From Rehmannia glutinosa (taxonomy: Eukaryota; Streptophyta; Magnoliopsida; Lamiales; Orobanchaceae), in the NCBI GenBank assembly GCA_016081115.2, contig CM071928.1:86276800-86340799 (forward strand): a stretch of 64,000 nucleotides of DNA, in the 5' to 3' direction. A model generated the notes under the pieces. It was not told where the DNA came from. It was given only the letters and a program-made list of their open reading frames with translations, and searched no databases. A program made the translations under genes and the position numbers. This document shows, piece after piece, positions 1-10,120 of this stretch (positions within the stretch are counted from its first letter, which is position 1; the number at the start of each line of letters is the position of its first letter).

Positions 1-690
1 GATGATCGTGCAACTGAATGTTGCTTACTTGAGCACCATGAGATATCATTAGAACTAAGAAAAACAACATAAGCACTCGTTGAAGTATGATCGTCTTGAT
101 TACCAGCCCAGTCGGCATTCGAAAAAGCATGTAATAAAATATGAGAGTGACGATGTAGGAAAATACCCTGGTCAAGTGTTCCACTAAGATACCGAATGAG
201 ATGCTTGACAATAGACCAATGTCCAAAGAGTTGGGCGATGCATAAATTGTGGTAATTTATTAACGGCAAATCCAATGTCGGTCGAGTAAATGAAAGATAT
301 TGTAAAGCATCAATTACCCGACGAAACTTCGTATTAGCATCTGTAAGAGAAGTGTCGTCATAAACGGTCATGGAACAAGCTACGGGTAGTGGAGTGGAGA
401 CTTGCTTTGAATCAAACATATGAGTCCAAAATAATATATCTTGCATATATTTTTGTTGGGAAAGAAATAATCCATGAGGAGACTCAATCACTTAAATACC
501 AAGAAAGTATGATAAAGAGCCCAAGTCTTTGATGGAGAATTTACGAGCAAGCTATCTCATAAATTTACGAAGCACCATTGTATTACACTTTGTGATGATG
601 ATATCATCAACATATACTAGGAGAAATAGAACACAATCATTGGCTTTAAATATAAACAATGAAGAATCGATTTTGAAATAACAAAACCAA
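1..690 (-). pseudogene. copia RNase H and C-terminal reverse transcriptase (degenerate)
   Basis: The minus strand near positions 1-150 encodes a copia RNase H signature with the Asp of the 'DADWAG'-type motif (here ADWAGNQDDHTSTSAYV) followed by a 'ISWCSSKQ'-like segment. This is the usual copia RNase H region downstream of the reverse transcriptase. Stops and frameshifts break the frame between 150 and 690, so no continuous protein is possible. The sequence is cut by the window edge. Confidence 0.75.
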
Positions 691-692
691 TT

Positions 693-1130
693 TTAAAAAG
701 GTCTTGTGAAGTTCGTGATACCAGGCTCAAGAAGCCTATTTTTTAAACCGTAAATTACCTTCTTAAGATGACAAACATGAGTAGGATATGAAGGATCAAC
801 GAAGTCGGGTGGCTGTGACATAAAGACAGTATCACACAAGGTTCCTTGGAGAAAAGTATTATTTACGTCGAGTTGCCGAAGAGGCCAACCTCGTGAGATA
901 GCAATGCTCAAAATGACCCAAATGGTTGTGCTTTTAATTACTAGACTAAATGTTTCAGTATAATCTAGGTCAGGCCATTGGTGAAAGCCCTTGGCCACAA
1001 GACGCGCTTTGTATCGGGAAATAGAACCATTTGGAGAACATTTGATTCGAAACACCCATTTGCAACCAATAATATTTTGAGATGAATTTGATGGCACAAG
1101 ATCCCAAGTACCATTTCAAATAAGTGCATC
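693..1130 (-). pseudogene. copia reverse transcriptase fragment (RVT_2)
   Basis: An open stretch of 134 codons on the minus strand matches the N-terminal half of the copia reverse transcriptase. Visible family landmarks are the GCKWVFRIK segment, YKARLVAKGFHQ, the DYTETFS motif and the QLDVNNTFLQGTL region that carries the first catalytic Asp. The KKVIYGLKN segment corresponds to the usual KALYGLKQAPRAW, but the following residues are lost. Normal enzymes need two further Asp residues (YVDD), which are not seen in this frame. Inactive remnant. Confidence 0.85.
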
Positions 1131-1463
1131 AAACTCGTCAGACATAGCACGCCGCCATTCGGGAGATTTGAGAGCTTGTGAAGCACAAGTGGGTTCAGTG
1201 GGTATAGAAAAAGACAAGATAGTGGTGAGTGAGAACTTGTTTAGTGGGTTGGGGATTTTATTTTTGGCTCGAGTGACCATGGGATGAATATTGTTTAGAG
1301 ACGAGTGTTGGGTAGAATCATGTATAGGCTAAGATTCAGTAGTGGGAGCTAAAGATTAAGAAGAGTCGGGGTCGAATCTCGTGCATCGACAATTAATGGC
1401 ATGTCGGATTGAGTGGCTCATGCAAAATTGGACAAGTGGGTGAATGTGCATGGGAGATGGGAA

Positions 1464-1673
1464 CTAACAATGGTATTGAGATATGCGGTAGCCAAGATGT
1501 ACGAGTTTCATTATTCGGACGAGGAAGATGAGGATGGCGAGAATATATGGAAAAATTAACTCAACAAAATTAACGTGACGTGAGACAAATATACGATTAG
1601 TTTCCACTTTCCGGTAGAGACCTAAACGACTATGCCAATTTGAAAGAGAGGCTTTGATCTTTGGAAAAAGCAA
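1464..1673 (-). pseudogene. Deletion junction: pre-integrase motif fused to integrase C-terminus
   Basis: The minus strand reads ...NWHSRLGLYRKVETNRIFVSRHVNFVE... WHSRLG is the start of the GAG-pre-integrase motif (normally WHRRLGHPS). ETNRIFVSRHVNFVE is the segment that normally follows the integrase catalytic core, several hundred codons later. The two are joined directly near 1,618-1,626, so the zinc-binding and DDE core regions of the integrase are missing. The element could not integrate by its own enzyme. Confidence 0.8.
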
Positions 1674-2226
1674 GAAGAGGAGGTGAGTCTATTTTTTCAT
1701 GAGAGGACCATTCATAAATGCCATTTTTAGCTTTGTCGTGCATGAGTTGCGCCCTCGTGCGAAGATCCTTCACAACAAATAAAGACGGTGAGAACTCAAT
1801 AGAAACTTGATTAGAAAGACAAAATTTGGATACATAGATTAAACTGCATTGCATTTTAGGGGTACACAAAACATCGGATAATAAAAAAGAGGAAATAGTA
1901 GAGAAACGAAAAAAACTAGTATGTGTGATGTTGACACCAATACCATCACCAACGATAATATCATCATTTCCCTCGTACGGTGAATGGAGAGATAAATTAT
2001 TAAGGTCGGTGGTAACATGATGGAAGGCACCGGAGTCGAGCAACCATTCGGGAGGGTAGGAATGCGTATGAGCGGCAAAGTTTGCACAAGGCTGGGAGTG
2101 AGTTTCAGATTGGGTATATTGCTGTGAAGTGAAGAGGGAACATTTTTTAGCAGTGTGACCTTGCTCACCACAGAGTTGACAAAAATCACGATAAAGGCGA
2201 GGACCATGGTTGGTTGATCGGGTCAT
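1630..2226 (-). pseudogene. copia gag zinc knuckle, protease and pre-integrase region
   Basis: A 198-codon frame begins with a CX2CX4HX4C knuckle (CQLCGEQGHTAKKC, about residues 17-30), the nucleocapsid RNA-binding motif of retrotransposon gag. WLLDSGAFHHVT follows and contains the aspartic protease active site in DSGA form (usually DSGAT/S). Downstream are the VGDG segment, a VLCTPKM block, and a LMHDKAKNGIYEW pre-integrase lead-in. This order is standard for plant copia elements. The frame ends shortly before the deletion junction. Confidence 0.85.
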
Positions 2227-2229
2227 AGA

Positions 2230-3022
2230 TGTGGTAGAAATGTGTTGTTGGTGGGTATTTCCAGGTTGTCTTTGTGGTTTTCTGGGTTGGCTAGAAAATC
2301 GATGGGAACGAGTTGAAGTAGTGGTTGGCTTTGTAGTATAGTGAGCAGTTATGGGAAGATAATTTGGTTTAGTGGTCTATTGTTATGTTCAATAACTTTT
2401 CATGAAGTTCTTCAAATGATATGGCGAGTTTCATGAGCTCGAACAACGACGACAAAATCTTTAAATTCATCACCAAGACCATGTAAAATCTTTAAAGTAA
2501 GATCTTGAGGATTTTCGGGTATTGAGCATTGTGAGTTCATCGGCAACACTTTTTATATGGTGCATATATTCATGTGATTTTGGGTTCCCATCGTGTGAGA
2601 GTTGAGGATCCCTTTCAAGTACATAATGTGGCCACGAGAAGCTTTAGAGTATGTGTTGGAAATAATAACCCAAACATCACGAGAAGTGTGAGTTGAGGCA
2701 ATGAACGGGATGATTGTGGGAGAGATGGAGCCAATGACGGCATTGAGGAATAATTGGTCTTGGCGAACCCAAAGGGTATATGTTGGATTTGGTGCAGTAA
2801 CATTATTGTTTGTAATAGTGGTTGGAGGACAAGGTGTGGTGCCATCAATAAAGCCCATGAGATCATAGCTAACAGGGAGTGTATGAAACTAAAGTTTCCA
2901 AGAACGATAATTGGTTTTAATAAGCTTTAGAGGATCTTGGTACATGAACATTAATAGAGACAACAGTGGTGGATGAAGCATTGGTATTTTCAGCTATTGT
3001 AGAATCGTGGGTATTTGATACC
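2230..3022 (-). pseudogene. copia gag N-terminal region (UBN2-type)
   Basis: A probable gag start (MVSNTHDST) lies near 3,022. After a frame break, the minus strand encodes a segment equivalent to TNYRSWKL-FHTL--YDLMGFIDGTTPCPP, typical of plant copia gag. A 101-codon frame (2,553-2,858) continues with WVRQDQLFLNAVIGSIS and DVWVIISNTYSKASRGHIMYLKG, the UBN2 core. The 2,230-2,550 part is broken. The ATG overlaps the string TGGTATCA, which resembles the Met-tRNA primer-binding site, so the exact start is uncertain. Confidence 0.8.
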
Positions 3023-3029
3023 ATATAAG

Positions 3030-3116
3030 AATAAATTGTTGCCATGTAAACTTGAATTGTTTATTTCACATGAAGTGGGAATATAAATGTACAGAGGTTA
3101 AAACTAACTATCTACA
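3030..3116 (-). mobile_element. 5' LTR remnant of left copia, proximal part
   Basis: On the minus strand this stretch has a copia-like R/U5 look: CTCTGTACATTTATATTCCC followed by an AATAAA-containing segment and a TTTACA or CTTATA end before TGGTATCA. It is cut by the LINE at 3,116. The other part of the same LTR is at 18,829-about 18,983. The LTR/PBS junction cannot be fixed without the second LTR. Confidence 0.55.
3106..3116 (+). repeat. Left target-site duplication of the LINE
   Basis: AACTATCTACA here is repeated exactly at 18,818-18,828, directly after the poly(A) run that ends the LINE. Target-site duplications of about 7-20 bp flanking a poly(A)-tailed insert are the mark of target-primed reverse transcription. 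They define the LINE ends as about 3,117 and 18,817. Confidence 0.9.
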
Positions 3117-3335
3117 TAAATCTTTCGGCGATTAGGACATTACACTAAATAAGGTTTCCACACGAAAAAAGTCTATTTTCTCTCCCAGTGAGCAAAATAG
3201 GGTTTTCGCGACTCCATGTCGCTTTTTTGCTGGTTTCATCCTGTTGTTTGGGAGACTTTTTAGGTTTTCTCTTTCTATATGTTCTAGTGGCTCTGTGAGT
3301 TTTTTGTTTCTTTTTGTTGCATGTGGTATTTCCAA

Positions 3336-4357
3336 ATGGATCAAGAAGAAATTGCAAGGTTGTGTGACCATTTAAGCTTGGAACTTGATGAAACGCCGAG
3401 GTTGTTGGTCGCGGCAGACGCATCGGAAGAAGAGATTGAGAAACTTGCCTATACGTTGGTAGGGAAAGTAATGGGGAGTAGAAATGTAAATAGGGAAGGA
3501 CTCGAGTCGGTTCTCCGGCTTATATGGAAGACCCGTTTCTCTTTCCAGATCGAAGCAAAAGGGGGTAATAATACATTTGTCTTTCAATTTGGGTGTGAAG
3601 AAGATTATGATCTTGTTCTTCAGGGGGGACCCTGGTTATTCAATAAACAAGTCATATCACTTGTTAAACCAATGGGAGCAGGGGTAATATCATCTATGGA
3701 GTTTAATATAATTCCTTTCTGGATACATATTCTTAACTTACCCCTAATTTGTTTAACTGGAAAATGTGTTGATATGATTGGGAGTTTGTTGGGTGAAGTG
3801 GTGGTTGTGGATTTGGAGGGAATGACTCCTAGGATTCGAGTTAAAATAGATATTTCTAAACCGCTCAAGAAGGGTATTCGTGTTTTTCTTGAAGCTTTGG
3901 AGGAGGAATTTACTCTACCTCTTCAGTTCGAAAGACTTCCGATTTTTGTTTTGTTTGTGAGATCACCGGGCATCGATTTTGTGAGTGTCCATCGAATATC
4001 GAGAAGATTGTACCCGAAAATGCTAGACAATCCGGAGATTGGATGTGTGGAACACAGTTTAGCTCAAAGAAAAAGGCAAGAAAACAATATTCCACTCCAA
4101 ATGAATCTAACTCTAAGCAGTCGAGTGATCCTAGTGTGCGGGGAGGAGGGAAAGACCATTTTCGTGATATCTCTCTGATTCCATACGGTGATATTAATGA
4201 AGAGTTCACAAGTGATAGTCATTCAAATTTACGGGCCCTATCCATGTCGGTGATGGGAACGAAAAATCAACTTTATTTGAAACCAATCCCAGTGGAGGGT
4301 TTCGTGACAAAAATAACTCTCTCGGATGTTTTCGGGGAGGAGGGGGAGTTCAGCTAG
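3336..4357 (+). pseudogene. LINE ORF1: DUF4283-like RNA-binding protein with zinc knuckle, frameshifted
   Basis: From ATG at 3,336 (MDQEEIARLCDHLSL) the frame encodes the DUF4283 fold found in plant LINE ORF1 proteins. Marks are FQIEAKGGNNTFVFQF, VLQGGPWLFNKQVISL and FWIHILNLPL. A CX2CX4HX4C knuckle (FCFVCEITGHRFCEC, Cys codons at 3,947, 3,956 and 3,986, His at 3,971) is present only in another frame. A one-base loss near 3,940, just after the conserved ERLP, explains this. The shifted frame continues to a stop at 4,357. The family acts as an RNA-binding chaperone of the LINE transcript. Confidence 0.85.
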
Positions 4358-4655
4358 TTAGGGGGAAAAAGGGGGTAAGTAGAGGAACTTGGAGGAGGAA
4401 ATATAGCCCGAAGGGTTTGTTGTTTATGGGTAAAGCCAAAAATTTACTTATGCTCTCCCCTTCTAAACAAAAATGAGGTGTTTCTCGAGGAAGAGGTGGA
4501 AAAATTCAATCCAATAAACGTAAGATATTGGCAGAGCCGGAGCCGAAGAACACTCCTTGCAAACGGTTAAAAGAAGATGGGGGCATTCGTGATGTTAGTT
4601 TTTCCGAGGCTAACAATGTTTTAGCGGACTCTGCTAGGTAGAGCCGCCAAGAACT

Positions 4656-5550
4656 ATGATTTCCTTATGTTGGAATGTGCAAGGATTGGGAATCCTCGCA
4701 CATTAAATTCCCTGCGAATGATGGTTCGTGATCTTTCCCCGACTTTGATTTTCTGTGCCTGAGACTAGGTTGAATAAGGCTAAGGCAGAAATTATTCGTA
4801 TTAAATTGGGGTTCACGGGTTATTTTGTTGTTGAATGTGTAGGGCGGAGTGGCGGATTGATACTTCTTTGGGACTTTAATGTAGATATGGACATTAAGTC
4901 ATGCATAAGAGGACATATTGATTCAATTCTCGGAGGGCGTGGACCGAGAAAATATGGCATTTTACGGGGTTCTATGGGCAACCAAAACAACATTTGTGGT
5001 ATCTGTCTTGGGAGCTACTCGGGAGGTTAAATACCCATCTTTCTTTGCCATGGATTTGTGAGGGGACTTTAATGAAACACTTTTCATTGCGGAAAGAAAA
5101 TGAGGGGGTGTTCGTACTCTAAATGTTATACGAGCGTTCTAAGATATCATTGAAGAATGTGAATTGGAGGATCCGGTTTCATCAGAATCAATTCATGTGG
5201 AATAATAAGCGTAGGGATGAGAAAAATATCCAGGCCATGTTGGACAATTTTTTTGAAATCATATTTCGAAGGATCTATACCCTCGAGCACAGGTCCAACA
5301 TCTCCCATTCTCAAGTTCTGATCATAGGCTTATAATTCTACATTTTGGGGGCTTAATACCGCTTAATGGGTGTTCAAAAGGTAGACCTTTTCATAATTTT
5401 GAACCATTCTGGATGCGAGAAGATAACTATGAGTCGACGTTGAAGTCACATTGGGTCATGGGTGAGTTGGATGGCTTGGAAAAAGAAAAGCCATTTGGTT
5501 CTGTATGTTCTAAATTGAAAGGGTGTCAACGGGGCCTTAAGGAGTGGAGC
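4656..5550 (+). pseudogene. LINE ORF2, AP-endonuclease domain (degenerate)
   Basis: ORF2 appears to begin at ATG 4,656 (MISLCWNVQGLGIP), the usual start of plant LINE ORF2 with the WNxxGLG endonuclease motif. The ETRLNKAKAE segment near 4,759 carries the catalytic Glu of the family's 'ETK/R' motif, but it is in a shifted frame. Later blocks include GGLILLWDFNVD (about 4,850) and an ECELED--F-NQFMWNNKRRDEKNIQAMLD stretch (about 5,150-5,260). This equals the conserved FTWNNKR...ARLDR region of the endonuclease. At least four frame breaks are needed to connect these pieces. Confidence 0.8.
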
Positions 5551-5560
5551 AACGCTAGAT

Positions 5561-5935
5561 TTGGGGGATGGAAAAAAGAGTTACGGTAAAAAGAGAAAAC
5601 TTAAAACCTTATATGACCCCCCATGCCCGGGGAGTGTTATGTCAGATATTCTATCCCTAGAAAAAGAAATTCAATGGCTATCGGAGAGAGAAGAATGGTT
5701 TTGGAGACAGAGGGCTAGGATAGATTGGCTCAAAGCAGGGGATCGTAATACAAATTTTTTTCATTCTAGCGCAAAGGCAAGAGCTCGTAATAATAAGATT
5801 CTGAGACTTAAAAATCAAACAGGTGAATGGATCACAGAGCAGGACAAGTTGAATTGTCATATTATTGAATATTCTACCACTTTGTTCACAAGTGATCACC
5901 CTTCTCGTTCGGACATTTATGATACCAGTGTTGTA
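5561..5935 (+). pseudogene. LINE ORF2 linker before the reverse transcriptase
   Basis: Encodes EEWFWRQRARIDWLKAGDRNTNFFHSSAKARARNN. This is the very conserved segment (W-Q+SR-W-L--GD-NT-FFH) between endonuclease and reverse transcriptase in plant L1 ORF2. It continues with ILRLKNQTGEWITEQDKLNCHIIEYSTTLFTSD. The similarity stops near 5,935 after DIYDTSVV, where GC-rich foreign sequence begins. The LINE resumes near 14,088. Confidence 0.88.
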
Positions 5936-6210
5936 AAAATCGGCTTAGGCGCCCCTTACAGGCCGATCCGATTTTGCCCAAATCGATCGAAAAAAAATCA
6001 GTTTGGCTGAAAATCGGCCTGGCGCCCGCCAGCGGTCTAGGGCGCGCCAAATCGAGCTAAGATCTCTTCTAGGCGACAAAAAAAATCGGGCCTGGCGGTG
6101 CATAGGCGGATTAAAGCGATCTAGCGGAAAAAATCGGCCAAAAATCGGTAAAAAAATGAAAAAATAGAAGAAAATATGTTGTTTCTAGGCGGCGCCTGGG
6201 CGGTCCAGGT
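5936..6210. mobile_element. GC-rich non-autonomous element, left half
   Basis: The base composition changes abruptly to GC-rich sequence with repeated words such as AAATCGGC, GGCGCC, GCGCCC and TAGGCGG. It sits between two LINE ORF2 pieces. The right piece (14,034-about 14,087) has the same character (CAGCGCCCGCCAGGC, GCGCTATCGATTTA). Outer ends are loosely inverted (TAAAAATCGGC... against TAAATCGATAGC... on the other strand), suggesting a small DNA transposon. No clean target duplication was found, so class and exact ends are uncertain. No coding capacity. Confidence 0.45.
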
Positions 6211-6459
6211 TGTAAGTCAAGCGGCTACGATAATCTAGAGGGGTGAATAGATTATGTCCATCTTTTCGATTTTACCCTCTTTTTCGAACCGAATGCTCAA
6301 AGACAATAATAAAGGTGCGGAATGTAAACAACACACGTCGATTTAAAGAGGTTCAACCCACCTAGGGCCTAATCCTCTACCACCCCAGTATATCCGGGAT
6401 GGATTTTAAAAAGAAAAAGAATTTTATTAATTACCAAAATTAATACAAATTCAACTTAC

Positions 6460-6645
6460 AACACCTTGAAGAGCACCACACTCTTCTTCAACACCACCTT
6501 TAAGATTACCACAATCTCTTCTTGAAGATTACCACAATCTTCAACGGCACCTTGTGAAGATTACCACAATCTTCACCTTGAAGAGCACCACACTCTTCAA
6601 CACCTCAACAAGAAGATTACCACAATCTTCTTACACCTAACACCT
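6460..6645 (-). repeat. Array of short inverted repeats inside the 3' LTR
   Basis: About six copies of a 19-base unit: GAAGAT-TACCACA-ATCTTC alternates with GAAGAG-CACCACA-CTCTTC. Each unit is a 6-bp stem with a 7-base loop, and the stems change in a paired way (AT to GC on both sides). The array lies downstream of the minus-strand TATA box, so it would be in the transcribed leader/U5 part. The same array occurs in the other LTR (about 12,785-12,965). Confidence 0.75.
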
Positions 6646-6913
6646 AGTTCACCCAAGTGTGTTCTTACCACAAGAACACTCACAAGGATATCTTGTGTTG
6701 AATGATTACCCAAAAATTCAAGATTACAACTCGATAATGAATTATATAATTGAGTGCAAGTGTAATCAAGAATAGCCTAGACCTCAAGAATGTGAAAGTG
6801 AATAGCTAGGCAAATTACAACAAGAAATAAGACAATGTAAGAACAAGTGTATTCTTGAGTGTATCTTGTTGTGTTGTAGTTTTCTCTCTTATTGTGTTGC
6901 TTCAATTCTTCCT

Positions 6914-6923
6914 CTATTTATAG
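6914..6923 (-). promoter_or_regulatory. TATA box of the 3' LTR
   Basis: CTATAAATAG on the minus strand is a perfect plant TATA box about 800 bases into the LTR. Transcription would start about 30 bases further left (near 6,885). The same motif is in the 5' LTR at 13,241-13,250, which would drive the element. Confidence 0.6.
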
Positions 6924-7722
6924 AAGATGTCTTGTACATGATAGGCTCCTATTGGGGACATGAATTACGTAAAAATTGCAAGACAATTGAAGAAAAGAGC
7001 TGTTAGAAATCAATCCCACAATTTAGGGAAAAGTTGTCTGCTGCACAACGGTTAGAATTTTGCTGTCAAACTTCAGGGCGACCGGTCGCGCACAAATAGA
7101 CGCTTGAAAATGAGAAAACATTTATTTACACAGCGGCCAGGGACGGGTCCGACCAAATCGACCCTATGTCCAAATTTGGTCGAGAACCAAAAAATGAGTC
7201 TAGAAAGTTATGTTTGAAAATGCTCCCAGTGTACGGTCACCCGTCGGCCGACCGATTGACCGCACCGGCCCACGCCCGGCCGACCCTGTCAACCACACCG
7301 GTCTACCACCCCGTTGACCGGTCAACCAGCCTTTTTCAAAGAAATAGCTTATTCAATGTTTTTCACAATTTTCGTGTACGGGATGCCCTATAGAGGCGAC
7401 CGATTGGCCTCAAAACAAAAGTATTGTCAATTTTATATCGAAAATAAAATTCAAGAAATACTCCAAAAATAGTAAAAATATTTTAGACCGATCGGGAGTA
7501 TTAGGACAATATTTTAGAACCATTGTTTTGGTGTAAAAACACATTAACACAAAATCATCAAAAGTGTTGTCCAATTTATATCGAAAATAAACTTGTAGAA
7601 ATACTCCGGAAAATATTTAAACCATTTTAAATCATTTAGGAGTATTTGGACAACCTTTAAAAACATTGTTTTGGTATAAAAACAAAATCATCAAAATCAT
7701 GATAAAATCATTTATCAAACAA

Positions 7723-7733
7723 TCTCCCTTTTT
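7723..7733 (-). other. Polypurine tract of the Sirevirus-like element
   Basis: AAAAAGGGAGA on the minus strand lies next to the TGTTTGATAAATG start of the 3' LTR. A purine run in this place primes plus-strand DNA synthesis. Its position fixes the element's orientation. Confidence 0.8.
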
Positions 7734-9525
7734 GATGATTACAAACCAAAACAATTTTAACGAGGTCGATTTTGAAAACAAAACATTTTTACCTAAAAAG
7801 GAACTTTTCGTTGTGAGCGACAACATTCCACGCAATATAATCACAATGATGGGAGTAGAGATATTCAAACACATATATCAAATGCTCCCCTATCAACATG
7901 CACAACAAGAGTTATATAGAAGCAACTTAAACATAAGCTAAAATCTTAGCTTTTCGATATTGAGCTTAAGTATCAAAAACTTAAAAGCTCCCCATGTCAA
8001 AGATACATCATTAGAACCGTATATAAGTCCATACTACAACCAATGGACCATGATTCATACATAACCATAATGCACCAAGTGGACTAAATATGATCCACAA
8101 CTTACGGCTTGATGAAGCCATAGCTTATAAACTTCTTTTCGTTAAGCTTATCTTAGCTTTTATGAGCTAATGAGCTTATAACCTGTTTCTCCCCTTTGGA
8201 ATCATCAAAAAGAATGTTAGCACGATAAATACATCATATATTCATATCAAAGTGCGCAACAAAACCGATGTATCGAGCTATTTGAGCATTGAAGCTTATA
8301 AACCAAATAGGAGGGAAAAGTCGAATCATACGACTTGTAGAGGTTTATGAAAACTCATTTGATAAGCAATACATGATCTCTATAAATGTATAAAACTTTT
8401 GAAATCGAGAGAATCGTGTAGGTGGTGTATTTTTCATTGAAACGTTTTATCGAATACTTGGCGGGCGTCAAAAATTGAGAAAGATATATATAGCCCTTGT
8501 AAATGAAATCAAGCCAAGTTTTTCATCACCAAATGCAATTTAACAAATGTCAATCATCAACAATCAATAAGCTCATCACAAAAATATATGAATTGCATTA
8601 AGAAAAATACATATAAACCACAAACTCAAGGTTCAACCCAATTGAGCTAAAGAGAGTGAAATTCTTACCATTCGATCGGTAAAGACGAGCAATGATGATG
8701 ATAGTTGAGCTAGATAATCCCCAAACTATGTAATACATGCAACCAAACACATTTGAAGTGAAATGTGTGTGCAAATGTCAAAGGGGACGAAATAGAGAAG
8801 AAAAAATGCCAAAATGCCAAATTGAAACAAAAAGCAATATATCCGAAAACACAAAGGGGGCGACCGGTTGGAGGTGGGGCGACGGTCGACCTCGACCCTT
8901 CACCACCGCTTCTTCTTTCTGTTTTGCGAAGTTTGATCCAAAAATCCGATTTTAAGCCCTAAGTTTTAAAAACGTGCAAAATGCAAACGAAGACCTTATT
9001 CAATATACATGTTATAATCAATCTCGAAATGAGGTAAAATAATCGGCGGTTAAAAAAATCGCGAGTTATCCTTGAGACGGAATTAAACACATCTCAAGTT
9101 TTTGTTAAAAATCACAATCCCTTAAAAATATATCGAATCAATATGTTTAGTTCGATTATGACGAACCAAATTTTGAATACGAATAACCGTATAATAGATA
9201 CCGAACTTGTTATCCCGAGAAATAAGAACGTTCTAAAGCTTTGGATACAACAAGTCATAAGAAGAAGTGCCTTTCAAATATTTGAAAATTTCTTTTAATG
9301 GCACTTTTAATGAGATTCGTTGGGATAATTTTTGAAGTCGAGCATATAGACATAAGGTATATGGAATGTCGAGTCTATAGGAATAATACAAGAAGACATA
9401 CCTCGAATTTGTTTGTCAACCGACATACCTTTCTCAACCTTTGTCAATCTTTAGCCATAGAGGTTGAGATAGTTCTTCTTTCTTCAATGATTAACTCCTT
9501 CAAGAGTTCTTTTGAAATATAACCA
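7734..9525 (-). other. Sirevirus interior, 3' non-coding and RNase H-side region
   Basis: Between the reverse transcriptase remnant and the polypurine tract. No continuous reading frame of more than about 90 codons looks real. It includes a GC-rich patch near 8,860-8,930 with GACCGG/GGTCGAC words resembling those in the LTR, and a copy (about 9,268-9,420) of a segment also present at 10,565-10,700. Confidence 0.5.
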
Positions 9526-9529
9526 TCTT

Positions 9530-10120
9530 CTTGGCATTGAATAATTTGAAGTCCAAGCAATAAATTGAGCTCCCCATCATGCTCATCTCGAGTTCACCTA
9601 GTATCAACTTAGAAAAATATCTTGCACAAATATTCATTAGTAGCACCAAAAATATTCTCATAAATATGCACAAGTTTACAATCTTGCCCTTTTAAAAAAA
9701 AAAAAAAACAAAGAGAGTAGTATCAACTTTACCTCTTGTAAAATCATTTAGCAAAAATAGCTAAGTCTATCATACCATACATGGGTACTTGTTTTAAACC
9801 ATACAAGGCCTTTTATAAAAATCATTTGCCTATAAAAATTTAAAGCCCTGAGGTTGTTTTACATAGACTTCTTCTTGAATAAAACCATTGAGAAAATTGG
9901 ATTTAACATCCATTTGGTAAAACTTGAAATTTTCTTAAAACAAGAATGGGCAAGTAAAATGCAAATAGCTACTAAATGTGCTTTATGAGTGCAAATGTTA
10001 CATCAAAATCAATTACATTCTTCTTGAAAATACCTTCGAGCTACTAACCTTGCCTTAGTTCGACCAATGTTGCCTTGGTCATCGAGTTTGTTCCGGAATA
10101 CCCTTTTTGTCTACTTCATT
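9530..10120 (-). pseudogene. Sirevirus-like reverse transcriptase (degenerate)
   Basis: Reading the minus strand and allowing frame breaks gives copia reverse transcriptase blocks in the right order. They are a KARLVA block (about 10,050), IRILLA (about 9,990), NGFIQEEVYVKQPQG (about 9,845-9,890), KGLVWFKT--HVWYDRL, equal to KALYGLKQAPRAWYDRL (about 9,770-9,815), and LLGLQI (about 9,550). Stops occur every few dozen codons. The catalytic YVDD block was not found intact. Confidence 0.75.

Larger units (their letters stand above)
1..3116 (-). mobile_element. Defective Ty1/copia retrotransposon, continues past left edge
   Basis: Read on the minus strand, this stretch holds the parts of a copia polyprotein in the usual order: gag (about 3,022-2,250), CCHC knuckle and protease (2,226-1,900), pre-integrase motif and integrase C-terminus (about 1,673-1,520), reverse transcriptase (about 1,130-400) and RNase H (about 400-1). 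Many stops and frameshifts are present, and most of the integrase core is deleted. The element continues beyond position 1, so its 3' LTR is not visible. Its 5' LTR lies at the right end and is split by the LINE insertion at 3,116/18,829. Order and motifs are seen directly; lineage within copia is not resolved. Confidence 0.9.
6211..7721 (-). repeat. 3' LTR of the Sirevirus-like element
   Basis: Begins with TGTAAGTC and ends with TCAAACA in plus orientation (TG...CA ends on either strand). It is collinear with 12,535-14,033 and nearly identical over AT-rich parts. It contains a TATA box, a run of mini-hairpins (about 6,460-6,645), and a GC-rich block (about 7,075-7,330) where the two copies differ by many small indels. 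Confidence 0.92.

Noticed and set aside
6460..6645. CRISPR-like array
   Set aside because: Repeats of 19 bases are contiguous or separated by a few bases, not by unique spacers, and lie within a plant LTR that has a second copy.
8737..8962. Open frames in the Sirevirus interior near 8.8 kb
   Set aside because: On the strand opposite to the element's genes, overlapping in two frames in a GC-rich patch; no domain.
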